From Nostoc sp. C052 (GTDB taxonomy: Bacteria > Cyanobacteriota > Cyanobacteriia > Cyanobacteriales > Nostocaceae): DNA of 64,000 nucleotides. Both the position numbers and the translations under genes were made by a program. The stretch lies in assembly GCF_013393905.1 (NCBI RefSeq), contig NZ_CP040275.1, positions 124,001-188,000 of the forward strand, given 5' to 3'. Positions 25,928 through 34,549 of this stretch are shown piece after piece (within the stretch, counting starts at the first letter, position 1; each line of letters begins with the position of its first letter). The notes under the pieces are model-generated. The model made no database searches. It saw only the letters and a list, made by a program, of their open reading frames with translations, and had not been told where the DNA came from.

Positions 25928-28900
25928 CTATCTTTGTAAGTCTACTTGTTGTGTTTGAGATTTAGCTAATATTTTATCAATTTGAGTATTAACATCCTCA
26001 AAAGTTTGCAATATCTGTGGAGTTAGTTTATTAGTCTGCACCTGACCAGATTGCAAGTTTAAAATTATCTCCCCATCTTTCTGCGAAATAGTTAAATCCC
26101 TCTGCTGGGTATTGAAAGCCAAGTCATAAATCTTTCCTTTAACTTGAGTACTATTTTCATCAGACTTACCCCAGACCATGCCAATCCTTTGAGCAATTTG
26201 AGTCAACCGACTGATTTTTTCAAGCTCAAATGTATCTTTATTCATTACTGTCAACGCTTCGGCTGACAATTGCTCACCAGCTTTAAACTGATTGGCCACT
26301 TCTACAATGCGTTTTTTGTAATTCTCCGGCTTCCCTAACTTATCTGCGGCATTGTACCAATTTCTCAAGTCATCAATAGTAACTGATTGAGTTTGGACTG
26401 TTTGGTTGGGTGCGGCTCTATTTTGTGGTTCAGGAAACGGGACTATAAAACCCTCCACATAATCCCCCAAGGGTTCAAGATGTAGTCCCCAGACCTGCCC
26501 TTTGCCTGTGAACAATTCTGGTAATGCTTTGGGTGAGTGCTTTTCTATATCAGCCCATTGCTGTTGATAAACAGGGTCAGCAATCATATCAGGTGTGATT
26601 TGATACTGCTTACCGACTCGAAAGGCGACTTGCTTATCAATGCCTGTCGCTAGAGCAATATCGCCTTCCTTAAACCCATACTGTTTGTATGGTTGATAAG
26701 CTCTTGTGGTGTGAGTTCGACCATATCCTCTCATCGCATCAATGCAAGTATCCACGGGTAAAACATTGGTGTCACCATGCATCATTAATGGGTAGTTCAT
26801 GGGAATCGGTTTGCCTTTGATGCTTGAAGGGGTGACATTTTGAACATCTTGGGGTGAAGTGGAATGTCGGCTTTGCAAAGGCGGGGATTGCGCTGCTTGT
26901 TCTGGTGGTTTCAAAAACTGCGGTCGTGTAGCGAGGGAATTAACTCTTTGTTGATAGTCACTATCCGATTCAATAATTGCCCCAAATTTCTTGGTCATGT
27001 TCTCCAAAGTTTTGGGGGGAATTGAACTGCTGACCAAGTTAAATACCGCTAAACCTTTCTTAGTTTCCCTGATAACATCTTCTATTGGTACTTGCTGACA
27101 TTCAACATTTTGCGAAGTTAGCCATTTAGTCACAGTCTCAGCTTTCTGATTGTCAACAGCCAAGCCCATGACTCCAAGTTTTTTGTTTTCTTGGGTAGAA
27201 AATAAGAAAGTTGGACGCTCTTTAATATGATGTAAAATTTTTGCACTACTCTCAATCATCTCCTGTTGTTGGAGGTTAACCGATTGAGTCCCAAAAGCCT
27301 GAAATTCCTTTGTCCAAATAGTAGGATATTCAACGGTATTAAGGTCAATTTGAGCGCAAATAACAGAAAAATTACTTTGAACGATAGCGGGTGCAAGTGT
27401 AAGTTGTCCGCTTTTGAGCAGTCCAAGCTGTCTGAGTGCGTCTTTGTCTTTTTTGAAATGTAATACCCCCAAGGGTTCACCATTCAAAAATGCAGCATCT
27501 CTAGTTTTAGAAGCTGAGGTTTCGATAGTCAGTTTTCGGTAATCATGATCGTTGAATGTCTTACCAGAAAAATCATAAAAGTTGATTTTGTTGATTTTGA
27601 GGAGATTACCATTTGGGGACTCACCTAGCACAAAAGCTTGATCTCCAGCTTCGGAGATAGAGGTAAGTTTTAATTTGAGGGGATTACCATTTTTTAGGTA
27701 ATCAACTTGTTTCAACTGTTGGGCAGAATCACTGTCTAACTCCCCTAATGTTTTACCATCTAACTTAATTTTTACTGTTTTGTCAGTCACCGGCACAGTG
27801 CCAAATTCTAAGTTGACCGATTCGGCGTTAAAAACAAGTCCTGCATAAGAGAAGTTCTTGAGTTCACAGATAGTAATTTCAACCGGCTCGTTTCCTGGTA
27901 GTCCAATAGTTGCTGATGCTGTGGCAGGTTCTACCCCAACCATACAAGAGAGCGCTTTCGTTCCAATGGGAAGCTGTGCAGTTCTGCTTTCGAGCATGGC
28001 GAATTCCTTATATTCACCATCACTATCCTGGACAAACATTAGCCTGGAAACATGGCGCTCATGTCCGACTGGGTGGTGACTAGCTCTAATTTCTATCGGG
28101 TGTTTTTCGGTGGGATTCCAGTCTCGACCCAAAAATTGATTCGCTTCATTATTCAGTGTGACTAACTTCGGTTCAGTAAATTGCAATTTATCTAAGCGAT
28201 AAATAATCTCATTGGGGAAAGCAGCGAAAGCAAAATTGGAGACTTTTTTAGCGATCGCCTGGGGGTTTGCGTTTTCTTTCCTTGCAACTTCAAGTTCATC
28301 CTGGCGGGATGCACAGATGTTCCAAGCGGCGGCGGCAGATGCAAGTTTTTCTGACTCTGGGATAGAAGCGTAAAATGCGAGAGCCGCCTCTTGTGACTTG
28401 TCGAAAAGTAATTTAGTTTGGCTTCTAGTAAGTTCTGGTTTTAGTTCTAGGAGTTTAGCTCCCTGCGTGGCCATCCCCGCCTTGAGGTTGTGGTCAATCA
28501 CCGATTGTTGGCTAACTGTCCCCAGGTTGCGGTAAGCGGGTTTTCCATCTGACCCAACCTCGCCATCTATCTGTGCAACTGCTAATAATTTATGGGGGCG
28601 TTCACTGTTTGTGAATTTAATCTCATCTAGGCGAATATTAAGTGTCTGGGCTTTCCAGATTAAGGGATGCCCGTAACGGGTGAGATTGGTAATTTCGAGT
28701 TGCGTTCCTGAATCCGTTTGAACAACTGCGCTAGGGCCAGACTCTGTTTCTCGCCGCCTTGAGGCACGAACCGCAGCATTGAACTTCAGATCAAATTCGT
28801 ATTTGGCGGCGATCGCTGCAAATTTTTGCTGTGGTGTAAATTCTACTCCTTTGAATAAGTCTTTAAACTGGACTATGGGACGCGATTCTAACTGTGATTC

Positions 28901-31108
28901 TTGGAAATATTTATTAGTTTGGCTAATCAATAATTCTACTGGTGAGTAGCCCTTTGGTGTTATCCCCGTGTTTAAATAAACTGACGAAGATTTCTTATCT
29001 TTAATATAATTAACATCACGATATAAGTAGCGACTATTTTCCCTGATTTTATCCATCTCCGGTTTTTTAGCACTTTTGAATAAATCAACCGCTATTTGGT
29101 TTTGATAACATCCCTCACCAATCATTTCTCGGTACATTAGGCGATTAACATCCATCGCCTGCTGAATAATATCTGGCGTTCTGTTAGGATTCTCTGCTAG
29201 ACCTACAACAGATTGCATGAAAGGCTTGTACTCTGCTCTAATTAGTTTGGGCTTCTCGCCATGTTCCTGTTCAAATAAACTTTGATAATGGCTAGAAACT
29301 TGGTCTAAATAAGTTGATTGTTGTTCTAAGTTACCGTAAGTTTTAAGTACCTCAATTTCCGATTCTAATGCTTCCAGTGCCGTCACTTGATTGTTGATTA
29401 TGCCCACGCTGATGCTATCACTCATGTGGATAGCGATTTTTTCAAATGGGGGCTGGGTTCCATCTGTGGGATCATAAAATGATTGTTTTTTGAGCTTAAC
29501 CGTAGGCGAATAGGCGTTTTGGGGAAGATTTCTTCGCTCTACCTCTGCTGTCAGATTAGGATATAAGCTAGCTTTTACTACACCAATGCAATCACCGTCG
29601 TAGTCTCGTGCTTGGCGTTCTGATTCGGTTTCTGCTGGGTCGATAAAATCAACATCAATCCCTCGCGCTTCTAACTCTGTAATTCTGGCTTGTATACGCT
29701 TGTGGTCTTCGTCATTAACTACAATTATGCCTTCTAAGGGTTCACCATCTGGAGCAAGACGGTCTTCAACGTGTTTATTAGTAGAGACACACAAACCATT
29801 AGAGTTGAGGAAAGGAGAGCGAAAGTTAAGAATTTTTTCTCCAAGCTCCAGCCAAGGGGCACAGATTTCACCATTTTTTAGTTCCTTGGAAGGAATAATC
29901 ATTGCTCGGTCAAAAATAAGCGTTTTCCCAATAGCAATATCTCGCCACTCACTTTGTACAAAACGACTTAGCTCCTGCTTTACCTTCTCAGTTTCTAAAA
30001 GCTGTTGATGACCAAGTAAATCGGCTTTAATGAGTTTGTACATGAACAAGTCATCTTTAGTACTCTCGTCATCCAACTCCTGAGATGCATCTAAGTCATC
30101 ATTTGTCCCTAAGTTTTTAATATCTGTTTCAAGATTTGTGACTTCTCCTGTTTTTAATTTATTTTGGCTCAATGATTCTTTACGTTTTTCGTATCTTTCA
30201 CAATAGTAAGCAGCAACAATTCTTGGGTCATCTTGAATAGAGGCTAATCTTTGGGCTTGTACCTCTAGTTCCTCGACAAAATCTTTAAGCCCGTGAGGAA
30301 AAGATGCCAATAGTTGGGAGATAGACATCTGACCTTGTTGAGATTGTGCTTTTTCAGCTAACCAAATATTTTGCTGATGTAATCCTGGCTTAATCTGCGG
30401 TTTAGTAGGCCCTTTAGGTCTATCTTTATCTGTTCCCTTAAAACTGCTTATGGGAAGAATTATATCGATTTTTGGTTCATTGTTTGGGTCTGCGTACTTT
30501 ATATCATCTAGGTTGTATGGTCGGAGTGTTCCTTTACCAAAGCGGTATTTAGTAGTATCTTCTCCGTTTCCTTCCCTCCAGCCGAATCGATGCTGGATAA
30601 CACGGTAGCTTTTATCTATTTGGGATTCTTTTAAGGTTAGCTTGTCGTAAAGTTGTGTTGAAATCTGCCCATAACAATCTCCAACTAATTTATATGCCAA
30701 ATCATTCGATAATATCCCTCCATTTTCGCCCCTGTTATCAGTAGAATCATCTACTACCAAAATATTTAGCTTTTCGTGAATCGCATTTTTACAAGCCCCA
30801 ATAAAGATGGAACCATAAGCCCCTCGATCTTTACTGTCTGGACAAATCTTTTGAATCGTTTCTAAACATTCTTTATCTCCGTAAAGTAAGCGAGTTTTAG
30901 AAGATAGCAATAAAATCTGTCCATCTGGATGATTCTTTAATTCTTCAGCAATGCTGTATTCATCTGAGTGTCCAAATGAAAACTCTTTGTCAGGAAAATA
31001 AAATTCCAGTAAAGTATTACTGAGATTTTCAGTTAAAATGTTTTTACGATCATCTGTATAAATCCATTGATTGAGCCTGGGATCAAAATGTTTAATTTCC
31101 AGATTCAT
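25928..31108 (-). CDS. Giant RNA-polymerase-like protein (double-psi barrel, YonO/RdRP-type motifs), 1726 aa
   Basis: The gene encodes 1726 residues with no membrane segments. The motif order of the single-chain double-psi beta-barrel RNA polymerases is visible: N-F-R-S-P at 428-432 (Arg 430), R-D-Y-D-G-D at 501-506 (the three Asp bind the catalytic metal in the family), S-V-G-I-I-N-N-Q at 567-574, and I-A-V-D-L-F-K-S-A-K-K-P at 672-683. In known relatives (the SP-beta phage protein YonO, cellular RNA polymerase beta-prime, eukaryotic RNA-dependent RNA polymerases) the same R-x-P, D-x-D-G-D and A-V-D-x-x-K motifs occur in this order. The remaining 1000 residues are novel. A conserved-looking module at about 1460-1560 (N-Y-P-L-M-M-H-G-D, D-A-M-R-G-Y-G-R-T-H-T-T-R) cannot be named. 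A polymerase is inferred, not shown. A divergent gene starts 47 bases upstream. Confidence 0.7.
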   Translation of the reverse strand: MNLEIKHFDPRLNQWIYTDDRKNILTENLSNTLLEFYFPDKEFSFGHSDEYSIAEELKNHPDGQILLLSSKTRLLYGDKECLETIQKICPDSKDRGAYGSIFIGACKNAIHEKLNILVVDDSTDNRGENGGILSNDLAYKLVGDCYGQISTQLYDKLTLKESQIDKSYRVIQHRFGWREGNGEDTTKYRFGKGTLRPYNLDDIKYADPNNEPKIDIILPISSFKGTDKDRPKGPTKPQIKPGLHQQNIWLAEKAQSQQGQMSISQLLASFPHGLKDFVEELEVQAQRLASIQDDPRIVAAYYCERYEKRKESLSQNKLKTGEVTNLETDIKNLGTNDDLDASQELDDESTKDDLFMYKLIKADLLGHQQLLETEKVKQELSRFVQSEWRDIAIGKTLIFDRAMIIPSKELKNGEICAPWLELGEKILNFRSPFLNSNGLCVSTNKHVEDRLAPDGEPLEGIIVVNDEDHKRIQARITELEARGIDVDFIDPAETESERQARDYDGDCIGVVKASLYPNLTAEVERRNLPQNAYSPTVKLKKQSFYDPTDGTQPPFEKIAIHMSDSISVGIINNQVTALEALESEIEVLKTYGNLEQQSTYLDQVSSHYQSLFEQEHGEKPKLIRAEYKPFMQSVVGLAENPNRTPDIIQQAMDVNRLMYREMIGEGCYQNQIAVDLFKSAKKPEMDKIRENSRYLYRDVNYIKDKKSSSVYLNTGITPKGYSPVELLISQTNKYFQESQLESRPIVQFKDLFKGVEFTPQQKFAAIAAKYEFDLKFNAAVRASRRRETESGPSAVVQTDSGTQLEITNLTRYGHPLIWKAQTLNIRLDEIKFTNSERPHKLLAVAQIDGEVGSDGKPAYRNLGTVSQQSVIDHNLKAGMATQGAKLLELKPELTRSQTKLLFDKSQEAALAFYASIPESEKLASAAAAWNICASRQDELEVARKENANPQAIAKKVSNFAFAAFPNEIIYRLDKLQFTEPKLVTLNNEANQFLGRDWNPTEKHPIEIRASHHPVGHERHVSRLMFVQDSDGEYKEFAMLESRTAQLPIGTKALSCMVGVEPATASATIGLPGNEPVEITICELKNFSYAGLVFNAESVNLEFGTVPVTDKTVKIKLDGKTLGELDSDSAQQLKQVDYLKNGNPLKLKLTSISEAGDQAFVLGESPNGNLLKINKINFYDFSGKTFNDHDYRKLTIETSASKTRDAAFLNGEPLGVLHFKKDKDALRQLGLLKSGQLTLAPAIVQSNFSVICAQIDLNTVEYPTIWTKEFQAFGTQSVNLQQQEMIESSAKILHHIKERPTFLFSTQENKKLGVMGLAVDNQKAETVTKWLTSQNVECQQVPIEDVIRETKKGLAVFNLVSSSIPPKTLENMTKKFGAIIESDSDYQQRVNSLATRPQFLKPPEQAAQSPPLQSRHSTSPQDVQNVTPSSIKGKPIPMNYPLMMHGDTNVLPVDTCIDAMRGYGRTHTTRAYQPYKQYGFKEGDIALATGIDKQVAFRVGKQYQITPDMIADPVYQQQWADIEKHSPKALPELFTGKGQVWGLHLEPLGDYVEGFIVPFPEPQNRAAPNQTVQTQSVTIDDLRNWYNAADKLGKPENYKKRIVEVANQFKAGEQLSAEALTVMNKDTFELEKISRLTQIAQRIGMVWGKSDENSTQVKGKIYDLAFNTQQRDLTISQKDGEIILNLQSGQVQTNKLTPQILQTFEDVNTQIDKILAKSQTQQVDLQR

Positions 31109-31155
31109 GGTTTTAAGAAGTTAATGAAACTTGGTTAATATCTTGAGAGGTTTGT

Positions 31156-31686
31156 ATGTCAAGAATTAAGCGTTGGATAAATATGCATAAGAAAGAATTC
31201 AATGCAGATGGAACTTTAAAAGATGAAGCTCGGCAAGAAATGTTATCTCTTGGCGAACATCCTGGAGCAATTGATAGTTATGCTCGTAGGCTAAAAGCAA
31301 CATACGACGAGTGGAAGCACCTGGACGAGACTGATCCAGAGCCGTGGACAATCTACACAGCCTACGATTTCTTCACTGAACAAGAAAAAAAAGAATTTAA
31401 CCCAGATGGTTCTCTCAGACCTGAATATGTAGAATACGCTCAGAAAATTGGTATCAGTGAAAGTGCCCTCGAACAGCTTGAGTGGCGCAAGAAAATGGAG
31501 GTTGATAATTACAATAAAGTGTCTGCCGATCATGTAGAACAAGGCATCAACTTTGGTGCATGGTTGATGAGAGGAAGGATTGAAGACAGCAGAACATACG
31601 TTCAACGTCGGCAGCAGATGGAGCAAGACCTGCGTAACTTTGAGCCGGAAGACAGTTTGCCTTTCGACAAGGACACAGCATTTTAG
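31156..31686 (+). CDS. Conserved hypothetical with duplicated motif, 176 aa
   Basis: The soluble acidic protein has an internal duplication: K-E-F-N-A-D-G-T-L-K-D-E-A (residues about 12-24) and K-E-F-N-P-D-G-S-L-R-P-E-Y (about 79-91), each followed by a helical stretch with a G-x-x-x-x-A-I/L pattern. The family is unknown. It starts 47 bases from and is divergent to the giant polymerase-like gene, so the two probably share a promoter region. A strong terminator follows. Confidence 0.6.
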   Translation: MSRIKRWINMHKKEFNADGTLKDEARQEMLSLGEHPGAIDSYARRLKATYDEWKHLDETDPEPWTIYTAYDFFTEQEKKEFNPDGSLRPEYVEYAQKIGISESALEQLEWRKKMEVDNYNKVSADHVEQGINFGAWLMRGRIEDSRTYVQRRQQMEQDLRNFEPEDSLPFDKDTAF

Positions 31687-31716
31687 GTGGGCCGAAGCAG
31701 AACGAGTGATAATATA

Positions 31717-31753
31717 AGCTGAAAGCATTATCAAACATCGCTTTCAGCTTTTT
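31717..31753 (+). terminator. Rho-independent terminator
   Basis: AGCTGAAAGC and GCTTTCAGCT make a perfect 10-bp stem with a 13-base loop, followed by a T run. It closes the transcript of the 176-aa gene. Confidence 0.88.
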
Positions 31754-31765
31754 AGTGAAATCCTT

Positions 31766-31879
31766 TTAATGAGCTTGAACAGCAGATGGGTTAGCAGCTG
31801 TCGATGCTTTGACAGAGCGAAATGCCCCATTAAAAAAGGTAATCATTCCTAAGATGGCAAAGGTTGTAATGATTAATAT
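31766..31879 (-). pseudogene. Relic of the neighbouring membrane-tail gene
   Basis: On the minus strand LIITTFAILGMITFFNGAFR is readable, then a stop after P-S-A-V-Q-A-H. It matches the C-terminal membrane helix of the 124-aa gene at 31970 (V-I-I-T-S-F-A-I-L-G-M). The N-terminal part is lost. A 15-bp palindrome (31892-31906, GAACGCCGAGCGTTC) lies beside it. Confidence 0.6.
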
Positions 31880-31969
31880 GTGCAGTCAATTGAACGCCGA
31901 GCGTTCTTTGATTACTTCACTCGCAGTTGATCTTCCGTTGTCTGCCTGGGCGAAAAAGTGAATATTTGG

Positions 31970-32344
31970 TTAATTGGCTTGCCGTTCTATAGCTGGAGGG
32001 ATTACCCCAGACGATCGCACAACTGACTTGTTGGAAGCGGCGGCAAGGAACGCAAACATCCCTAAAATAGCAAAAGACGTAATAATCACTTGCTGTAGGG
32101 AGGCAAATACTGACTTTTCTTTTTCCTTTTGGACAGTAATACGATTTAGATTCTGTTGAAATGCCGAGAAATACAAATAATTCAACACTTTCTCACACAG
32201 GGCAGGGTCTTCACCTATCTGTACTTTCTGGCACAGGAGAATTTCTAGATGCTCTCGGCGGCGATCGCTTGTAGATAAATCGCGCTCATCCCAGAGTTTT
32301 GCCTGGGTTGTATCTAAAGGTCTATTAATACCTAATATAGTCAT
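31970..32344 (-). CDS. Small tail-anchored protein, 124 aa
   Basis: The first 80 residues are soluble and charged, with C-x-x-x-V-x-I-G-E-D-P-A-L-C. The C-terminal region contains one clear membrane helix (L-Q-Q-V-I-I-T-S-F-A-I-L-G-M-F-A-F-L-A-A) followed by a short tail. It may be a cytoplasmic protein held in the membrane. The family is unknown. A relic paralogue lies just downstream. Confidence 0.55.
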   Translation of the reverse strand: MTILGINRPLDTTQAKLWDERDLSTSDRRREHLEILLCQKVQIGEDPALCEKVLNYLYFSAFQQNLNRITVQKEKEKSVFASLQQVIITSFAILGMFAFLAAASNKSVVRSSGVIPPAIERQAN

Positions 32345-32470
32345 ACTATGGCCTTCTTTAGTTGTTGAGTTAGTTGAGGGAATAGGTGTAATCGATAATT
32401 CAATTACACCCTAGTGTGCTTTTTGAAAAATGGAACTCATACCTAACTTAAGAAGTTTAAATATGCTTTC

Positions 32471-32523
32471 AAAAAAGAACTAGCAACTTGAGTACTGAAA
32501 AAATCAAAGCTCAGGTTGCTAGT
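32471..32523 (-). terminator. Rho-independent terminator of the 136-aa gene
   Basis: On the minus strand, ACTAGCAACCTGAG and its partner CTCAAGTTGCTAGT form a 14-bp stem with one mismatch (plus-strand arms 32479-32492 and 32510-32523). A T run, TTCTTTTTT, follows. It ends the gene at 32542. The loop contains AGTACTGAAAAAATC, similar to one half of the dyad listed at 41717. Confidence 0.8.
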
Positions 32524-32541
32524 AAAGTTTGAGAATATATG

Positions 32542-32952
32542 CTATATTTCCCAGTCCAAATCTTCAGTTGGAGATGGAGATAAAACCTGTGCTTTGGGTG
32601 GTGGCTGGGGTGTATCCGGCTGCAATGGGTTCGTCCCATCTTGGAATAATTCTTGTGCTAGAGTCCGCCCATCTGAGTCAATGTCACTTGCTAGGAAATA
32701 CTCTAAAACCTGCGGTGACGCACCATCAATTGCTGCTTGTGCTAGTAGAGATTTAATGAATTGGGGAGATGCTTCACTATCAGCTAGTACCTTCAAGGTT
32801 TGCTCGGCATCTTGGATGGTCATTTTCGAGATATCTCTAACTCCAACTTCTTCCCAGACATCGCCAAAATACTGTCGATATTGCTGATTGAAGTCTTGCT
32901 CTTGGGCAAATCGTGATAATTCTTGTACCTGCAAATGTGTCGTCTCTAACAT
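32542..32952 (-). CDS. Hypothetical protein, 136 aa
   Basis: The protein is helical up to about residue 100, with a proline-rich tail (P-D-T-P-Q-P-P-P-K) and a D-x-D-x-D-G-R loop at about residues 90-97 that looks like an EF-hand-type calcium site but is short. No function can be assigned. Confidence 0.5.
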   Translation of the reverse strand: MLETTHLQVQELSRFAQEQDFNQQYRQYFGDVWEEVGVRDISKMTIQDAEQTLKVLADSEASPQFIKSLLAQAAIDGASPQVLEYFLASDIDSDGRTLAQELFQDGTNPLQPDTPQPPPKAQVLSPSPTEDLDWEI

Positions 32953-32969
32953 ATCAATTGACCAAGGTT

Positions 32970-33160
32970 AATGAACAGAATCCAGGAGCCAGGAGCCAGA
33001 ATTCAGAAGAAGGTTAAGCGAGTAGCGGATAAATAAACGGCGTTTAAGACCCCCACTAAATCGGAGATTCAGTGGTGCAATAATCAAGCGGTGGGTCTGA
33101 ATCCCCCACTCATTAATTCTGACTCCTGAATTCTGACTTCTGAATTCTTCTTCAATTGTT
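32970..33160. repeat. Dispersed palindromic repeat (CAGGAG/AATTCAG type), copy A
   Basis: The left edge has CAGGAGCCAGGAGCCAGAAT and the right edge an inverted version built from CTGACTCCTGAATTCTGAC. In between sits a second dyad (AGACCCCCACT ... AGTGGTG and GTGGGTC). The right arm forms the 3' end of the AIPR-like gene. Similar edges recur at 57558 and 58862, so this is a mobile repeat family. Confidence 0.65.
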
Positions 33161-34337
33161 CACGTTTATTGCTTGACTCAACTATCTTGAGCAATTGTTG
33201 ATTAAGATAGTTTTGAGCCGAAACGTAAAGATTATCCCAAATCACTGGATTACGACAGATTTTGCTACCAACTGTATTGCCAGCCAGTTTTTCCGACACC
33301 AAGTATTTCTTGTAATAGTTTGCCCATAAATGCTGTAGAAAATCTTCCGCGAAATCATCAAAAGGAATTAACCAGTTGTAGTTCTCATCCAAAAAGACTC
33401 GATAGGCAGCAACGATGGGCATAGCAATATCAGCCGGCGCACTAAACCCAAATGAGTAGCGGCTGTCGGGCAAAAGGGTATTCTTTCGTGCATCAATTGA
33501 AGCTAGGTCAATGACTCCTTTCTTGCGTGGGTTGGTGATGTGTTCCTCAATAGTCTTAAACAGCCTTTGCTCAATCCACAAAGATGCGGGTAATAGTGGC
33601 AACAATCTTGACAGCCTTTCTCTTTCTGCATCAGTTAAAGAGAGGTTATTGCTCACAGGTGGGTGCTTACCTTTAGTTTTAGTTTGGGGGTTGTATTTGT
33701 TTCTATCTAGGCAATTTACTAACTTAATTAAATGATTAACATTGCACTGCGGATTTTTGGGCGCACCACTTTGATGTTGATAGTAAGCAATGCGGAATTT
33801 CGTTTCTGACTCCATCTCTAATTTTGCTAAAAACTGTTTGAGAAAATTATAATCACCTCTGGCGTTTACCTTTGATCGCGCATCCACTGGGGCAGATGTA
33901 TTGGATGCTAGGGCAATGTCTTTCGCTTCGTCTTCACTTAGCCCAATATGGATTGTGACTTTGACCCTGGCTAGAGAGAGGTCGTACTTATTTGCTCTAG
34001 CTTGCTTAAATGCTAATACTGTATGCCCACCGTTGATAATGCCATCGTTGCCGCCTTCATTAGCCTGTAGTACCTCTAACTCCAGTTCAGTTTTATTTTT
34101 GGGCAAAACCTTGTTAACACACAGTACAATTCCGTTATTTCTTTGAAAGAATTTTTCCGGCTGGGTGGTGAGTGAATCAAATAGTTGTTTGTACGTTGAG
34201 GTTTTAGGATTAGGTTCGCGGATATTTGGTTCTAGGGGTAGGTCGGAGGGAAAACTATCTACATAGGCGGTAGCAATAATGCAGTTAGAATTTGCATTGA
34301 TGTACTGGTCTATTTTCAAAGTCCAATTCTTGGGCAT
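33084..34337 (-). CDS. AIPR-like protein, copy 2
   Basis: The 417-aa protein starting M-P-K-N-W-T-L-K-I-D-Q-Y is closely similar over nearly its whole length to the gene at 10600-11865. It has G-I-I-N-G-G-H-T-V-L-A-F, A-L-A-S-N-T-S-A-P-V-D-A-R-S-K-V-N and the same helical C-terminal half. An upstream GTG at 34376 is in frame, but its 13 residues (V-F-V-K-Y-V-D-L-Y-K-N-K-N) match the ABC-type ATPase relic upstream, so ATG 34337 is the start. The last residues are encoded by a dispersed repeat, so its tail differs from copy 1. Phage-defence role is inferred from the family only. Confidence 0.65.
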   Translation of the reverse strand: MPKNWTLKIDQYINANSNCIIATAYVDSFPSDLPLEPNIREPNPKTSTYKQLFDSLTTQPEKFFQRNNGIVLCVNKVLPKNKTELELEVLQANEGGNDGIINGGHTVLAFKQARANKYDLSLARVKVTIHIGLSEDEAKDIALASNTSAPVDARSKVNARGDYNFLKQFLAKLEMESETKFRIAYYQHQSGAPKNPQCNVNHLIKLVNCLDRNKYNPQTKTKGKHPPVSNNLSLTDAERERLSRLLPLLPASLWIEQRLFKTIEEHITNPRKKGVIDLASIDARKNTLLPDSRYSFGFSAPADIAMPIVAAYRVFLDENYNWLIPFDDFAEDFLQHLWANYYKKYLVSEKLAGNTVGSKICRNPVIWDNLYVSAQNYLNQQLLKIVESSNKREQLKKNSEVRIQESELMSGGFRPTA

Positions 34338-34545
34338 ATTCTTGTTCTTGTATAGGTCAACATACTTAACAAACACTTCCCTTTGGTGGGCCGTTGTCCG
34401 TTGAGTGCATCCATCAAGGTTGATTTCCTACCACCACTCACCCCAGCAATCACAATAAACTCGTTAGGTAAGAACGACAGCTAGATTTCATTGAGTAACG
34501 TTGTCGAGGCGAGTATGGGGTAGCTATTTTTCAATTGCAAGCCTT
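34338..34545 (-). pseudogene. Relic of an ABC-type ATPase
   Basis: On the minus strand the frame reads L-P-N-E-F-I-V-I-A-G-V-S-G-G-R-K-S-T-L-M, then DALNGQRPT: a Walker A motif in which the usual A-G-K has become G-R-K. A stop codon lies before it (N-E-I-stop-L-S-F). One base is missing after GGGAA; in the shifted frame V-F-V-K-Y-V-D-L-Y-K-N-K-N follows. Together these match the FHA/ABC-type pattern E-F-V-x-x-x-G-x-S-G-x-G-K-S-T-L-M-D-A-L-N-G. The AIPR copy 2 starts right at its break. Confidence 0.75.
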
Positions 34546-34549
34546 GGGG

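Noticed and set aside
31892..31906. GAACGCCGAGCGTTC palindrome
   Set aside because: Only 6-bp arms; no context supports a binding site, and it lies next to a decayed gene.
34338..34376. N-terminal extension of AIPR copy 2 from GTG 34376
   Set aside because: The 13 residues match the upstream ATPase relic and not copy 1 of the family; ATG 34337 aligns exactly with copy 1.
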